64,000 nucleotides of DNA from the NCBI RefSeq assembly GCF_036785885.1, contig NC_092312.1:23516001-23580000 (forward strand), written 5' to 3'. A program made the translations under genes and the position numbers. Every line of letters begins with the position of its first letter. Position 1 is the first letter of the stretch. The notes under the pieces are model-generated. The model was not told the origin of the DNA. It made no database searches and saw only the letters and a program-made list of their open reading frames with translations. This DNA is from Coffea arabica (taxonomy: Eukaryota; Streptophyta; Magnoliopsida; Gentianales; Rubiaceae). Of the stretch, positions 36,901 to 49,165 are shown in pieces.

Positions 36901-39900
36901 AGAGACCTCACCTTAAAACTTGCAGGATTTTCTGAGATAGCCTGGAGCATAGATTCCTCTCCTTCAAAGACAAGAGCCGGACCTGATAGATAAATGCATT
37001 ACAATTTTCTCTTTAGCATGGTAGATATGTTCAGAAGAAAAGGTATAGATTTCATCAAAAGCAATATTATGGTTGCAACACAGCTCACCTGAAAAATATA
37101 GCCCTTCTTTTCCTGTAATTTTTGCCACAGAACCCTCAGGTGCAATATTCCCATATAATATTTGGATGTGACCAGTTTGTTTGATGGGGTTTGCCAATGG
37201 TCTTATAATTTGCTGTGACAAGAAAGATGGCCTTAATTTTGCTTCTACCAATACCAACAGATAATAACAATACATCTTTGCCACAGATTGACATTATCTT
37301 CTGCTGACAGGAATTTACCTGACCCTCAGACAAAGATGGGAACAGTTTTGCATTTTCAGCCAAAGTCTTTCCAGTCACTACACAAAAAACAGGCATAAAA
37401 GATTGAAGAACACCAAATCAACTTTTAAGAAATTTAAAGCCACAATAAGGGTGGAATGCACATTTCAACCTATAAAGCAGAATTAAAAAAAGAACTGGAA
37501 ATGAAAGAGAGCTTTGAAGCAGAATTAGAAATTTCCCCCTGCTACCATTTCCCGACACCTAAAAAAATGACAATAAGCATACCAGTGATACAATCCCCAT
37601 CCAGAAATCCAAGCTCTAATAGGTATCTGATGATTGCAGGGGTACCTCCAATCTACAAAATGTTCAATGAGAAAGTAATTCATACAGTAACATCATAAAG
37701 ACGAAAACTGGAGCAAAATAGTCACCCACAAAAGTATACAAACCCTGTGGACATCCTCCATGACATATTTGCCACTTGGCTTTAGATCCGCAAGGAATGG
37801 AACCTTGTCACTGACTTTTTGGAAGTCATCAACAGTCAACGGCAAACCAACAGACCTGCCAGCATCTAGCATGTGTTACTTTCCATTAACTGGTAAGAAG
37901 GCTAGCATTCGGCATCTCACCTTGCAATAGCAATCAAATGCAAAACAGCATTTGTGGATCCCCCCAATGCCATGACCATCACCATTGCATTATGTAGTGA
38001 TTTTGGAGTGATAATATCTTGTGGTTTCAGGTCCATCTTTATCAAGTCTAAAAGATATTTTCCAGCAAGGCGGCACTCATCCAACTTGAGTGGGTCTTCA
38101 GCAGGTGTTGAAGAGCTTGTTGAATAAAGAACATAACAGTGTCACATAATAGCATCTAGGCTAAGAACAATACAACCTGAGTAACCTGAATCAAAGATGG
38201 GAGAAGAATTTATTAAATTCTCTACCTGTAAGGAAGGGACATTCCCATAGTCTCAATGGCAGACGCCATGGTGTTGGCAGTATACATTCCACCACAGGCA
38301 CCAGCTCCAGGACATGAATTGCGAACTACATTCATCCTCTGTTCATCACTGACAGAACCACTGACATACTCCCCATAAGCCTACAGCAAGAATTATGGCA
38401 AGATTCATGGAATCCAAGTATTTACGGATATAGAAATTGATCAATCATTAGTAAGAGAAGACAGAAAATAGAGAAACAGGAGGACAACTAAACTACATGC
38501 TCCCCAGACAAGGATTAGCTGAAGTCGTTCCCAGTAATTTTAATTAAAAGAAGGAGATGCATAAGCTTTTGCAGGAGTAGCAAATTAGTTCAACTCCAAA
38601 CAAATCCTCCAAATCAGCTTGCATAAGATTGTGTTCTGGCAGGTAGACCCTATTTATCTGCACTAGATGGAAATTAAAGGAAGAATGAGGGCAACTTCAC
38701 TATTCTTCATCTGCTTCCATTTTTTGAAATCTTCTAAAACAAGAAAAATAGAAAAATATTAACGAAGTTATTTTGTCTTCTAAACCTCAACTTTCAGTTG
38801 TATGAAAACTAACTAAAATTATCCAAGGAAAACTAAATTTAGTTTCAGCTATGAACTAACTCAAATTATCCAAGGACAATTATAGTTGACATTGTCCATC
38901 AGTAAGCCTGTATGAAAAAGCGAAAAGCACTCTAACAAGCAGAAAGGACACAGGAAACAAGGAAGGGGGGATGGGGGAGGACAGAACATAGGAAAGCAAG
39001 AAAAACCACCTACCCAAATCAAAAGATAAGCAAAACTTCAGCAACACTGCAATGCAGCATACATACCTGGAAGGCAGATATTATGTCGTATGTATGGCCT
39101 TGAAAATGCCCAGGCTACAGAAGGAAACAGAAAAAGAAACTTTAAGCAATACATCCTGAAGCAAAAGCATGATTCACAGGCATTTAATTTAAGAATCATA
39201 GCCTACATAACAGATACAACAACAACCAGTTCAACAGCTTATTTGTTTATATCCTAAAAAACAGACTAATGACTTTTATCCTGACACTATCTGCAGACTT
39301 TTTCAGCTTTTACAATTAAAGAGCGGATATCTCAAGGTATAATGTCAACATTGGATATTCACACAATATAGAGTACTGACCAAATATCCTACTTGGTAGT
39401 ATTGTTTTTTGCATCATCTTCTAGACTTTTAGACTCCATGTCTCTTGGTGTCAACTTCACCAGGTAAAGTCTTAAATAACCATCCATGTGATTCCCAGAA
39501 GACATAATCTAGATATTAATCTCAATGATGGTCCACGACATAAAAATTTGCAAAAGAAAAAAGAGAGAGGCCCAGGAGCTTCTTGCTTGAAGTTTTACTA
39601 GATGATTTGGAAAAGCACCACAGGATCCTTAACAAGCTTCTGTTTTTAACTAAGAATGGAAAGAATAGTTAAGAGTATTAAACAGAGCTAAATAAAACTA
39701 ACCTTTATGGTTCCCCCATAAACCATAATGCTTGGCCGATTTAGCCGTCCCATTGCCATAATTGTTCCGGGCATCTGCAGCATTAATAACACTAAACTGA
39801 ATTCATTTCACTTTGAGATTTGTTTCAGTAGTACTTCATCTATAAATAACTTAAAAAATTTGACTCTCCTAGAATGAATTTCCAATGTACTAATTACCAT

Positions 39901-41850
39901 AGATACATAGAAGGCAAAAAGACTGGAGTCAACTATGGCAAATTTATTCAGCAGACAAAAGTATATCCCACAAAAATCAGGGAAATGGCGAGTTCTAATG
40001 CTCAAAATTACAAAAGTATCACGCTTAACAAGCAAAAAGTCTCTAGAAAATTAAACAATCAAAGTTCAAAACTTTCTGTATTTTGAGTCTGAGGCCATGA
40101 TTTTTATATTACTTGACCATCATGAGCTCAAATTGATTCAGCATTTCAAAATGTGCTACAACTAGAGGACTTTTTGCAATGAATCATTTCCTCCAACAAG
40201 TAAATGCTTAAAATTCTCAAACCATGCTTTCTGGAGGTAGCCAGCGGAAGTTGTAAAACATATTGGGGAAGGGACAACCAATCAAGAAAAAAAATGCAAT
40301 GTCTACATATTTCCTTCTATTAAGTTGAAAAGGTGCAAAGAAGCCTATCATTTATCTGTCTGCTTAAGTACTAAGTTTATCAGACAAAGTATTCAATCTC
40401 CAAAAATGTCATATCCCATCATGGTAAAAAACATAAAGATTTTTCCTTCCACTTTCAGAAATAATTCTTAATGGCCTCCAGGCTCAGAAAATCTGATTCT
40501 TCATTCACCAACAAAAATATCCACAAAGAGATAGCGTCTGCGTTGACATTCATAAATTCAAGTACCTCTTATAATAAAATTAAAAAAATGAAAAACAAGA
40601 CAACTAGAAATGATTGTATTCCTAAATCACATTCTGGTACCACTACACTAGTGAAAGGATTTGCTCAGAACAGAAGGCAGGTTGAAGAACATTGACAATT
40701 TAAAAGAGAAGGTTATTGAGTATTTGAAATTAAGCTAATCTGTCCCACTGAAAAGTTAAATTCAAACAATTTAAGATAAGACCTCACAGACTAGTGTTGC
40801 TAACTAAAATGACTACCCATTGCTGGAAAATCAACACGTAAGTTCCAAAAGGAGAACTACTTACCCCTCTGTACAGAAAAACCATGAATAATTCAATAAT
40901 CGAGACTTTTACATTAATTGTTAAAGTCTCTCATCAAAGCTCAAGCTTCCAATGCAACACTCATCAAAAGTTCGAGCAAGTTGCAATATTATACTAATGT
41001 GTCCCTTTAAAAAATTAATCAACATCAAAAGCGAATATCAGCCCGCGCATGCTAACAATATAGCAACTAGGATAAGTTCTCCATCTGAAAATTCAAGGTA
41101 ATAGTTCCAAAATGAGAAAATGATCCTCCATATAGAAGACCCAAAATGCCAAAAATCACAACTTCTATACAAACGATTAATCCCTCTCTACAAAGGTTAA
41201 TCCAACAATGAAATAGCATTGAAACGCTCAAATCTTTACCTAAAAATGCTGACCACATTTCATAGAAAAAAGGCGTTACAGCGGAAAAAGATGTAAGGCC
41301 TTACATTTTTATCACAACCCGGTAGGGAAATGTTTCCATCATACCACTGCGCAGCCATAACAGTCTCAATACTATCAGCAATCAAATCCCTTGACTGCAA
41401 ACTATAGCACATTCCTCTAGTCCCCATAGAAATGGCATCACTAACTCCAATAGTATTGAACCTAAATCCCACCATTCCAGCCTCTTTAACTCCTTCTTTA
41501 ACAGCTTCAGCAAGTTTCAACAAATGCATGTTGCATGTATTCCCTTCATACCAAACTGATGATATTCCAATTTGAGGCTTATGCAAGTCATCATCTGTCA
41601 ATCCTACTCCATAAAGAACTGCCTGTGAGCCCCCTTGGGACTTGGGTTCAGTGATTCTTGAGCTGTATTTGTTCAGCTTCTCCGATAAAGCGGTAGTTTG
41701 TGGTGGCGGAGGTGGTCGTTCAGTCTGAGTCGTGGATGCTTGGATGGTGAAGTTGGGAACCCTTTTCGGTAAAAGATTGAATTTTGGGATGTGGGTTTTG
41801 AAGGGAGCAGGTGTTAGGGTGGTTGGCGGGGTTAATAGAGCAGCTTGCAT
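33914..41850 (-). CDS. DHAD: Dihydroxyacid dehydratase, chloroplastic (DHAD)
   Basis: Complete 14-exon gene. Exons in transcript order: 41850-41305, 39774-39703, 39114-39067, 38380-38226, 38115-37921, 37855-37744, 37652-37583, 37377-37319, 37212-37089, 36982-36912, 35706-35605, 35375-35295, 34220-34062, 33964-33914. They join in phase to 614 aa, the usual plant length. The enzyme converts 2,3-dihydroxy acids to 2-oxo acids in the last shared step of Val, Ile and Leu synthesis. The N-terminal ~35 residues are a typical plastid transit peptide. The [2Fe-2S] cysteines are C106 (GNTCN), C179 (PGCDKN) and C251 (GACGGM); D180 and K181 lie at the Mg site, and the C-terminal half has the [11 protein letters not shown] motif. 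The protein ends SRGCVTDE. Nothing is missing, so it should be functional and is probably essential. Confidence 0.95.
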
Positions 41851-42046
41851 GGTGGCAGCGGTGGTGGTGTGTGCGCCGGAGTTGGTGAGAGGGAAAAGGA
41901 CAAAGTAGGGGTTTAGTTAGGGGATTAGGACACGACGATGTTTGCTCTGCCTTTTGGAGGACTAGGCCGTCTAGGCAATCTTATACCTCGCGCCGCGCGG
42001 TAATACAAGATTTGAGCCCACTCATCTTTGGAGTGGAAAAATAAAT

Positions 42047-42214
42047 GGTTTGTTTGGATTGTGTTTTATTTTTTCAATTTTATCTGCTTACATCATCATT
42101 ACAATTTTCAATACACCTTTTTATCTTCTCAATTATCTTTTTATCTCACACACATCACATCACAAAAAGTGTTACAGTAAAAATATTCCAAATAAAACAC
42201 AATCCAAACAAACC
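42047..42214. mobile_element. GTTTGGATTG-family MITE in the DHAD upstream region, 168 bp
   Basis: It has a perfect 25-bp terminal inverted repeat, beginning GGTTTGTTTGGATTGTGTT on the left and mirrored by its complement on the right. The interior contains TTATCTCACACACATCACAT and GTTACAGTAAAAATA, family words shared with other copies. It lies about 200 bp upstream of the DHAD start codon. Confidence 0.75.
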
Positions 42215-42915
42215 CAAATTTTATTGTATTATAGGTGTTATGTGAATATTACTAATTGTCTGTGGACGTACAAAGGTTGAGGAAGAAGATCATTAGTGTT
42301 TAATATAAATTTAATGTACGAATGTCGTATATGAATAATAGTTAAAGTGAATAATAATTTTTTGCCAATAAGATAGGTATAATTAGTCATGTTTAGATAA
42401 AATAAGATTTTTAATTTTTTGTTTGAAAATTTGTTTCGTTGTATTTTATACCAAAGCATTTGGAATATGATTGTTTTTTTGACAAGTATTAATCTTGTTA
42501 TAAATTACTTAGTAAAGGCATATTAAACTAAGTGTTTACTTATGAATATATAGCATAGAATAGGAGAGTTTGTTCTTAATTAAACATTCATAATGCAAAA
42601 TAGAAAAAACTTCAATCTCAAATTTTAATTTAGTTTTGGAATATGAAATTAAGAGAAGAGGGATGGATTTGAATTAAGGTTTGATTTTTTTAAAATATAA
42701 ATATAATGTCTTGTATAAATATTGTAAAATGCAGTTGTTTTGAGTTTAGTTAGAATGGATGGATATTTGAAATGTAAAAGAGAGAGAATTGATTAGAACA
42801 AAAATAAAAAAATGGTAATAGGTGATTAAAATATCTAAAATTAATGCAATATATTATTTTCTTATACATTATATTTGTTATTTGTGTGGCTTATCTATTG
42901 GTAAATGTATTGATA

Positions 42916-43765
42916 CAGGGGCGGATTTAAAGTGGGGGCACGGGCCCCCACTGCCTCCCTCAAATTCCTATAATATATCTATAATTTTGACATAATTTTA
43001 AAGGTATCCCCAGAATTTGTTTTAGAAAAAATGTGAAAGAATGGATCACAAAATTTATATCATTCATTTTCCTCGTTTAGTTCCCATTTTCCCACCAACA
43101 GGGCCAAGTACCAATTATATCAGTCATTCCTTTTGGTCATCACTCCTCAAGTTTCCTTTACTCCTGTGGTCCCCCATTTCTCTTCACAACCGGTTTTTCT
43201 TCTTCCACACCCAAGCCAACTACTTTTTATTTTTATCACTTCATCCAATTATCATTTATTTCCTTTGTCCCCACTCTCCAATTTTCCTTTCTTTATCTGG
43301 CTCTCGGTTGTCCCCACTCCCCAACATGCATAGGAGAGCCATTTTTTTTCCACAACCAAAGCTTGTTACTCTTTCTTTTGATCACTTCATCCTATTTAGA
43401 GATTGCACCAGAATCAATTGATTTTCTAGAACTTGAATCCGCCACATTTTGCAGCTCTTTTCACCAACTTTAGGAAACCATCAAAATCAGGCTCTAAACA
43501 ATTACTTATTATTATTATTATTTTAAATTTGTTTGCAAATATATTTCTAGAGCATGAGACTATTACTATTTTAAAGAAATTTAAAAATTGATTAGTTAAT
43601 GTAATAACTAATAAATGGGTTATTTGATAAATATTTTAACTTGTGAAATGGTGATTTTATCCATGAGATTTTTTTTTTGCTTAAAAAATTAGAAAAAAAA
43701 AAGTAAATAAAAAATTTTAGTGTTATTTTAGCCCCCACTAAAATTTTTTTCTAGCTCCGCCCCTG
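42916..43765. mobile_element. hAT-like MITE, 850 bp
   Basis: The ends CAGGGGCGGA and TCCGCCCCTG are perfect inverted repeats, followed inward by GTGGGGGC and its complement GCCCCCAC. ATTGATA flanks both sides (42909-42915 and 43766-43772), a 7-8 bp target duplication. The interior is a C/T-rich then AT-rich spacer; ORFs in it have no family resemblance. Confidence 0.8.
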
Positions 43766-43911
43766 ATTGATAACTAAGATGTTTACGAAATTAATTGGCT
43801 AATTAACGTCTATATTTAAATGATTGGTTAAAATAAGCAATCTTGCTATGACGTGTTTGTATTAAAGGTAGCAATATAGATATGTAGATAAGAGGTCTGT
43901 CTATGTTGCAG

Positions 43912-44025
43912 CTAATTGCTTCAAGAATGAAGGCAGATGTTGAAGAGCAAATGCTGCGGCAACCAATATCACCTTCTCTTGAGAGTTCTCATAGTTTTGA
44001 TAGTTTCAATAGTCAAAATGACTAA
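43912..44025 (+). pseudogene. Possible orphan 3' exon
   Basis: After a splice-acceptor-like TATGTTGCAG lies a 38-codon open stretch ending in TAA, with protein-like composition (ASRMKADVEEQMLRQPISP, then a Ser-rich tail ending SQND). No other exon or family match was found, so it may be a leftover or transposon-captured exon, or chance. Confidence 0.22.
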
Positions 44026-44375
44026 AAATTTTGTTGTACTTGCTGCTAATAGTTTATTTGTTGTGGTATTATTAAATAAGTAGCTATTTGTTTGTCTAAT
44101 AATTTGCTAATAACAGATTGTTGGATAAAATTTTTATGTTTATTGCAATATATGACTTGGTAAATTAAAAGGTTATAAATTAAAAAGGAAAAATCCGTTG
44201 GTGCTATTTGATAAAGAAGGAAAAGCAAAGTAAATAAAATCTTTAAAACTTAATCTGTTGTAGCACAAAAATCTTAGTAAGAATCTATATTGTCATATAA
44301 TTGGCAAAAGACATTAGTGATACATACTTAAAGAAAAGATGAATTCTCTATTCATAGCTAGAATTTGAAAGGAAT

Positions 44376-45446
44376 CTACAAATAAGAATACACATAATAC
44401 TTATGATACCAAGGGAAAAGTTTCTCAACTCCATTTGGTTTGTAAATCTGGACTGTAAAGCTGTCAATGGACTCTGGGATGAAGACCAGAGTCTCGCCTA
44501 GTTCCAACTCACGTGTTTTGACGAAAATTTCCCAATAGCTTGTGAATTGCCTTCCTTGCATTCCAACTTGAAAAGCTTTACAACCAGTTCTTAAAGTGAC
44601 AACTGGAGTTTTATTGCTGTCTATGATATGTTCAAGAAACTTTGGAATTTTCTAAAGCAAAAGGTGGGGGAAAATAGGTGAAGTGTGTAAAGTAGTGAAT
44701 AAGAGATTAGATAAGGAAAGGATAAAAGGACTGAGCACATAGACTTACAAATTTGTCTCCGTTTTTCTTGTTATGAACTTGATAAAAAGCTATAGAATCT
44801 GCTTCAACCTCAACCATGTTTGGCTTTATTGATGAGCAAACATGTTGATATAAGATGTATTTAGCCTTTTTACCTGGTATAAATGATAAATAATAAAATT
44901 TGTGAGATATGACTATGCAGCTAATCTTTTTGAATTTGGTAGACAAGGATTAGAGCATAACATACCTTTACTTCCTGGAACATGTAGCTTTAGTATATCA
45001 GAAAGTGGAACTGTCCAAGGGAATTTTGTGTTCATTTTGAGCTCTGCGAATAACATTGGATCAAACTTCAAGTCTCCATTGTGTCGAAGAAGTATCTTGT
45101 CAATTGTATGGATCAGGTTGTTTTTTGTAAATTCCAACCATCCAGATGCAAAGCTGCCATTATTAACTTCAAGGTTCTATGACTGGTTTTAAGAGCCATT
45201 ATCCGCTAGTTTTAAGATCATTAGAAGACTACACTTACCGTTAAATAAAAACGAGTGAAAGAGCAATAGCAGAAGGAGGAGGAATGCTGAAGAATAAGGA
45301 AAGCAAGAGCAATAACAAAGCCAGAGGAAGCACAAAGAAAGAATGAACAAAAGAGCACTTCAATAATTAACATATAGTGAAAAGAAGCCTGAATTAGCAA
45401 CAGCTACCTCTGACACAAGAACGTTCACTTCAACTAAACCAGCCAT
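44376..45446 (-). CDS. B3-domain (REM-like) protein, N-terminally truncated
   Basis: Four exons in phase: 45446-45408, 45176-44966, 44873-44749 and 44651-44376 (stop), giving 216 aa. Residues about 14-70 match the second half of a REM-type B3 DNA-binding domain (GSFASGWLEFTKNN then HNGDLKFDPMLF). After a linker, a second B3 half follows (IPKFLEH, GRQFTSYWEIFVK, GETLVFIPES, then VQIYKPNGVEK). B3 proteins bind DNA and many REM members act in flowers. The N-terminal half of the first B3 is absent, and the 13-residue first exon shows no resemblance to it. The gene may be truncated or fused to a new first exon. The last three exons are more secure than the first. It could be a pseudogene, but no stop codon interrupts it. 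Confidence 0.55.
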
Positions 45447-46104
45447 TAGCAATCTATTCCGATAGCAGGCACACAAGTAGGGAAATAGCTTGTCCTGTAA
45501 ACCAGCTTTAAGCTTTATCATTACATCCGAATTAAATTACCTATACAACCCACCCAAGGATAAATGTTGAGAAGACAACAAACAAAGGAGGAAAAATTCA
45601 CCATGTAGAGGTAATGGAAGGAAACCCCTATAGCATGGGCTGTGTAATACAACCAGAAGAAGAGGGAGAAGGTTTGACATTGAAAAATTGGTGGGGAAAA
45701 GATACGTACGGAAGGACTGTTACCAGATAATCTGGGTATGGTTGTTAGAAATGAAAGCTTTTAGTTTTCTTTGCAAGGCATCGGCTGCAAGAGCCTGAAT
45801 TCCAAGGACGCTTGTAGAAGTGGTGCTGCCTGTCAACGTGGAAGACTTTTAAAACAAGAGGAAAAACCATATGGTCAAAAGTGCAACAACCAATCGGCTC
45901 TGACTAATTAAGTGCTTGGTCAGTAGAAAATTTAGTCACGTGAAATACGCATGCAAGGGACGACGAAACTCCAAGAGGCCCAAGGCTCTTTTGACTATAT
46001 GTTAATAAAAACGTGGGAATGGGAATGTGACCAAATTGATTGAATTGAGAAGAGAACAAAAAAAATGTCTATTTTTTTTTTAATTTTAGTGAGATAAAGA
46101 CTAA

Positions 46105-47529
46105 TCTATATTTATATAAATTTGAGAAGGGATTTTTAGCAACAAGTCTCAACAAATCTTTCCACTCTCAATTCCATTTTTTTAATATTTTATATTTAAT
46201 TTATTTCATAAAATTTATCATGTCCATATTTGAAACACATAATCATGTTTCCACCAAATAAGAATTCTATTCCAACTAACATTCCTCTCTTCACCCACCT
46301 TTCCACTCCAATTAATACGTCTCCAATTAGTAATTCCACTCCGATTAAAACTCCTCCAACCTAATAATAAGAGATAAAAAAACAAATCATTTCACCAAAA
46401 ACCGCAATTTACCATCTCTTTCAACTTCTTTCTGGTATCGATCTTAACCCTTAACTTAATATGCAATCACATCTAAGTTAAAAATTCTCTTAATTAATTA
46501 ATTAATGAACAATTATCTACATATTATTTTGAATTAATAATTGTAATCTCTACGTTTTTTGAATGGTTTTAGGTTAAATATTTTTGGATACTTTCTTACA
46601 TTCAAAGCATTAACATAGACAATATGTTTCATGAGTTATGCAAAAATTGTGGACAATTATATCAATCTTATTTTTCAAAAATAGTGTGTATTCGTCATTA
46701 TAATGACGTAGTTGACGCTATTATCAGGTAATTATTTTCATATATCTTTAATTTTAATTACATTTTTTATTGCATATCACAATTTCTTCTTAATAGATAC
46801 AATGTTAATATACAATTTAGAGATTCTAGTGGTAATCTATACCTTGCTCTTCAAGACAGCCATGCACGATTCATATTTCGGTGTGATACTTCTTATCTTA
46901 GAGATTTAAAAGAGAAGGTATAAATTATTTATATGTATATATTTTTATACAATATTATTTACAAACTTTCTAAAACAAATGATAATTTTGAATTCCATAT
47001 GCTTTTAATTGTTAGGAAAATTGAGGTACATTGTTCGACCAACACATTAATTCATACAAAAATCGTACATTCTCATTTATAGTACGAACTCCACAAAATT
47101 CAGCAGAATTAATTAAACCCCAATACTGTCATTCGTACTCAGAATTGATTGGTATGAAGAATGTTCCCACCTTCATAGAAGATTATCAAATCGAATACAA
47201 AATATTTGTAAGTATATCATTTACTTATCAAATTAAATATTCAGTTACATTTAATTGAACCCTTATGTCACTCAATTTATGCTATAGATTTCTACTTTTT
47301 TTTTTTCAGGATCCAACTTCCATCAATATGGTAGTTTATAAATAATTGGGGATATTTTTATCATATATTGAACTATTGCTACAAAATCTCACTTTTTAAC
47401 TATATTTTCATTTGCCTTAAATTATACAAACAATTACATACATTTCTTACTCTATTTAAATTCCTCCCTCGATTATAATTTCTTCCAAAAAATATGATCT
47501 ACTATGCGTAGCACGGGTGTTTAGACTAG
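46105..47529 (+). mobile_element. Non-autonomous Helitron, about 1.4 kb
   Basis: The 5' end TCTATATTTATATAAATTTG follows A46104 and the 3' end CTAG (47526-47529) precedes T47530, fitting Helitron insertion between A and T without a target duplication. Just before the 3' end is TGCGTAGCACGGG, a worn form of the short hairpin usual there. The early interior (GGGATTTTTAGCAACAAGTC) looks like common plant Helitron 5' sequence. The element carries the RPA1-like pseudogene in the same orientation but no Rep/helicase. Confidence 0.65.
46624..47345 (+). pseudogene. RPA1-like C-terminal OB-fold protein, probable pseudogene inside the Helitron
   Basis: Four exons with GT/AG borders: 46624-46727, 46797-46917, 47016-47207 and 47310-47345. 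The first holds a zinc-binding start (CKNCG then VCIRH). The second gives RYNVNIQFRDSSGNLYLALQ, typical of the OB fold in the C-terminal DNA-binding domain of replication protein A1. The third adds NRTFSFIV. A single in-frame TGA at 47022-47024 breaks the third exon. RPA1-like genes are regular passengers of plant Helitrons, so this is most likely part of the element rather than a host gene. Confidence 0.6.
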
Positions 47530-49156
47530 TTCGATTAATTTACACTAGGTGGGTTTGAATAGGAAATTGTTTAAAAATATTATGATGTGATATGTGTAAC
47601 ACAAAAATATAATTAAAAATATAAAAAAAATTGATTGAAAAATATATTTACGATACAAATAAAATACTTTTAACAAAAATATTTGTGATTGGCGTATACT
47701 ATAGATTAATGTAATCTTATGGTATGGATTTAGGGAGATAGCTAGCATGTTCAAACTATTAATCAATTTAAATCATTGATTGCACTGTTGTAATTAAATT
47801 TGTTTAGCAAGTACAAAAGGTTTGATTAGAGTAAAACTTATGGTTTTGTATCGATTGAAGATTATTTGAAACAATTTTTGATATTATTTATCAAAGCACT
47901 TTTTTATGTGATGTATATAAAATAAAAAAATAATTAAAAATTGAATTTTGCAAATAATTAAAATATTTTCCAAATTATCATATCCAAACGAACCCAAAGT
48001 TAGAAATAAAGTGCCTTCTTCAAATGATACAAAAAAAGAAGAAAAAACTATGTAGATAATAAAAAGAAAAAGAAGAAGAAGATGTAGAAAATGCTACTGG
48101 AAGTTTGAAGTTTGAAGTCTGAAATGAGTGGTGAACTTATAAAATGGTTCTTAATAGGTTACTAGATTGCTAGTTGTTAGAAAGAAATTGAGATGTGTAT
48201 ACACATGAGAAATTTAAATGGATCTTAGTGGCAGGCCATTAGTCACCTAAATAGATAGTTCCTAATAGTATGGTTACTGGCTACTAGAAAGACGTGGATA
48301 TGTGTCTATGTTTATGAGCAATTGAAAATGAACGAAAATTTTCTTCACCAAATATTTGGTGCAATATACTTGGGTAATTTAGAGGCTTCTTTGACATGAA
48401 TGTCACGATATCATATCTTTGCTATTGTATATTTGTATGACACAAGTTTGAATTAAAGATAAGATGTACATTGAGCGGATAAGACATAATTTGATATAAA
48501 TTAAAACTATTTATGAGTATATAACTGGAACTAAGGTTATGTTTGGATTGCATTTTTCATGATTTTTCATGAAAAAATTACTGTAGCGATTTGATGTATG
48601 TGAAGAAAAAAGATAATAGGAAAATGTGATCACGGAAAACGACGTAATTTTCCGACGGAAAACCACAATCCAAAAACTAGGTTTGAAATAAACAAATCAT
48701 AGAGTGGCTTGAGTGATTGGCATGCATTATATGATGTATGGTGTATTATCAAAAAAAACTTGTCTATCCATATGGTATAAATGCATATATCCCATGACAT
48801 TAAGTGAGGTTGAAATTTTTAATATCTTTTGACGAGTTTTATAGCCCATATGAGTGGGGTGTCTTAGTCATGGAGTATTTTTGATAGACTCATCTACATA
48901 AGTGTAGAGGTGGGATCACTATATATGACAATTTAGGTTAATTTTTTAAAACACTCATGACAATCGGGATAAACACGACTGTAGCATGCTAGCTTGCAAA
49001 ACTAATTTAGAACATTAAAGTGATATGATTCTACGTGTCCTAAAGTGATCAGTATTTAAAAACTAAGGTGAGTTTGATAAAACTAAAATCTAAAAATTGA
49101 AATGTTAAATCTGAAATCTGAATTGTGAATCCAATATGTTATTAAATTGTTAACAG
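47530..49156. other. Gene-free spacer with MITE remnants
   Basis: No gene is recognised. A degraded GTTTGGATTG-type stretch lies at about 47550-47720 and a clearer copy at 48541-48674. Confidence 0.5.
48541..48674. mobile_element. GTTTGGATTG-family MITE
   Basis: It starts GTTTGGATTGCATTTTTCAT and ends CCACAATCCAAA. The interior has GTAGCGATTTGATGTATGTG and GGAAAATGTGATCACG. It is very similar to the copy at 53995-54123. Confidence 0.7.
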
Positions 49157-49165
49157 TTATTAAAA

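Noticed and set aside
43041-43421. 126-codon ORF inside the 850-bp MITE
   Set aside because: Composition follows the C/T-rich tract and hydrophobic residues result from it; no domain or conserved start.
45720-45860. Minus-strand open stretch (SVLGIQALAADALQRKLKAF) upstream of the B3 gene
   Set aside because: It ends in a stop without a usable donor and matches no family known to me; it may be a 5' untranslated exon, but this cannot be shown.
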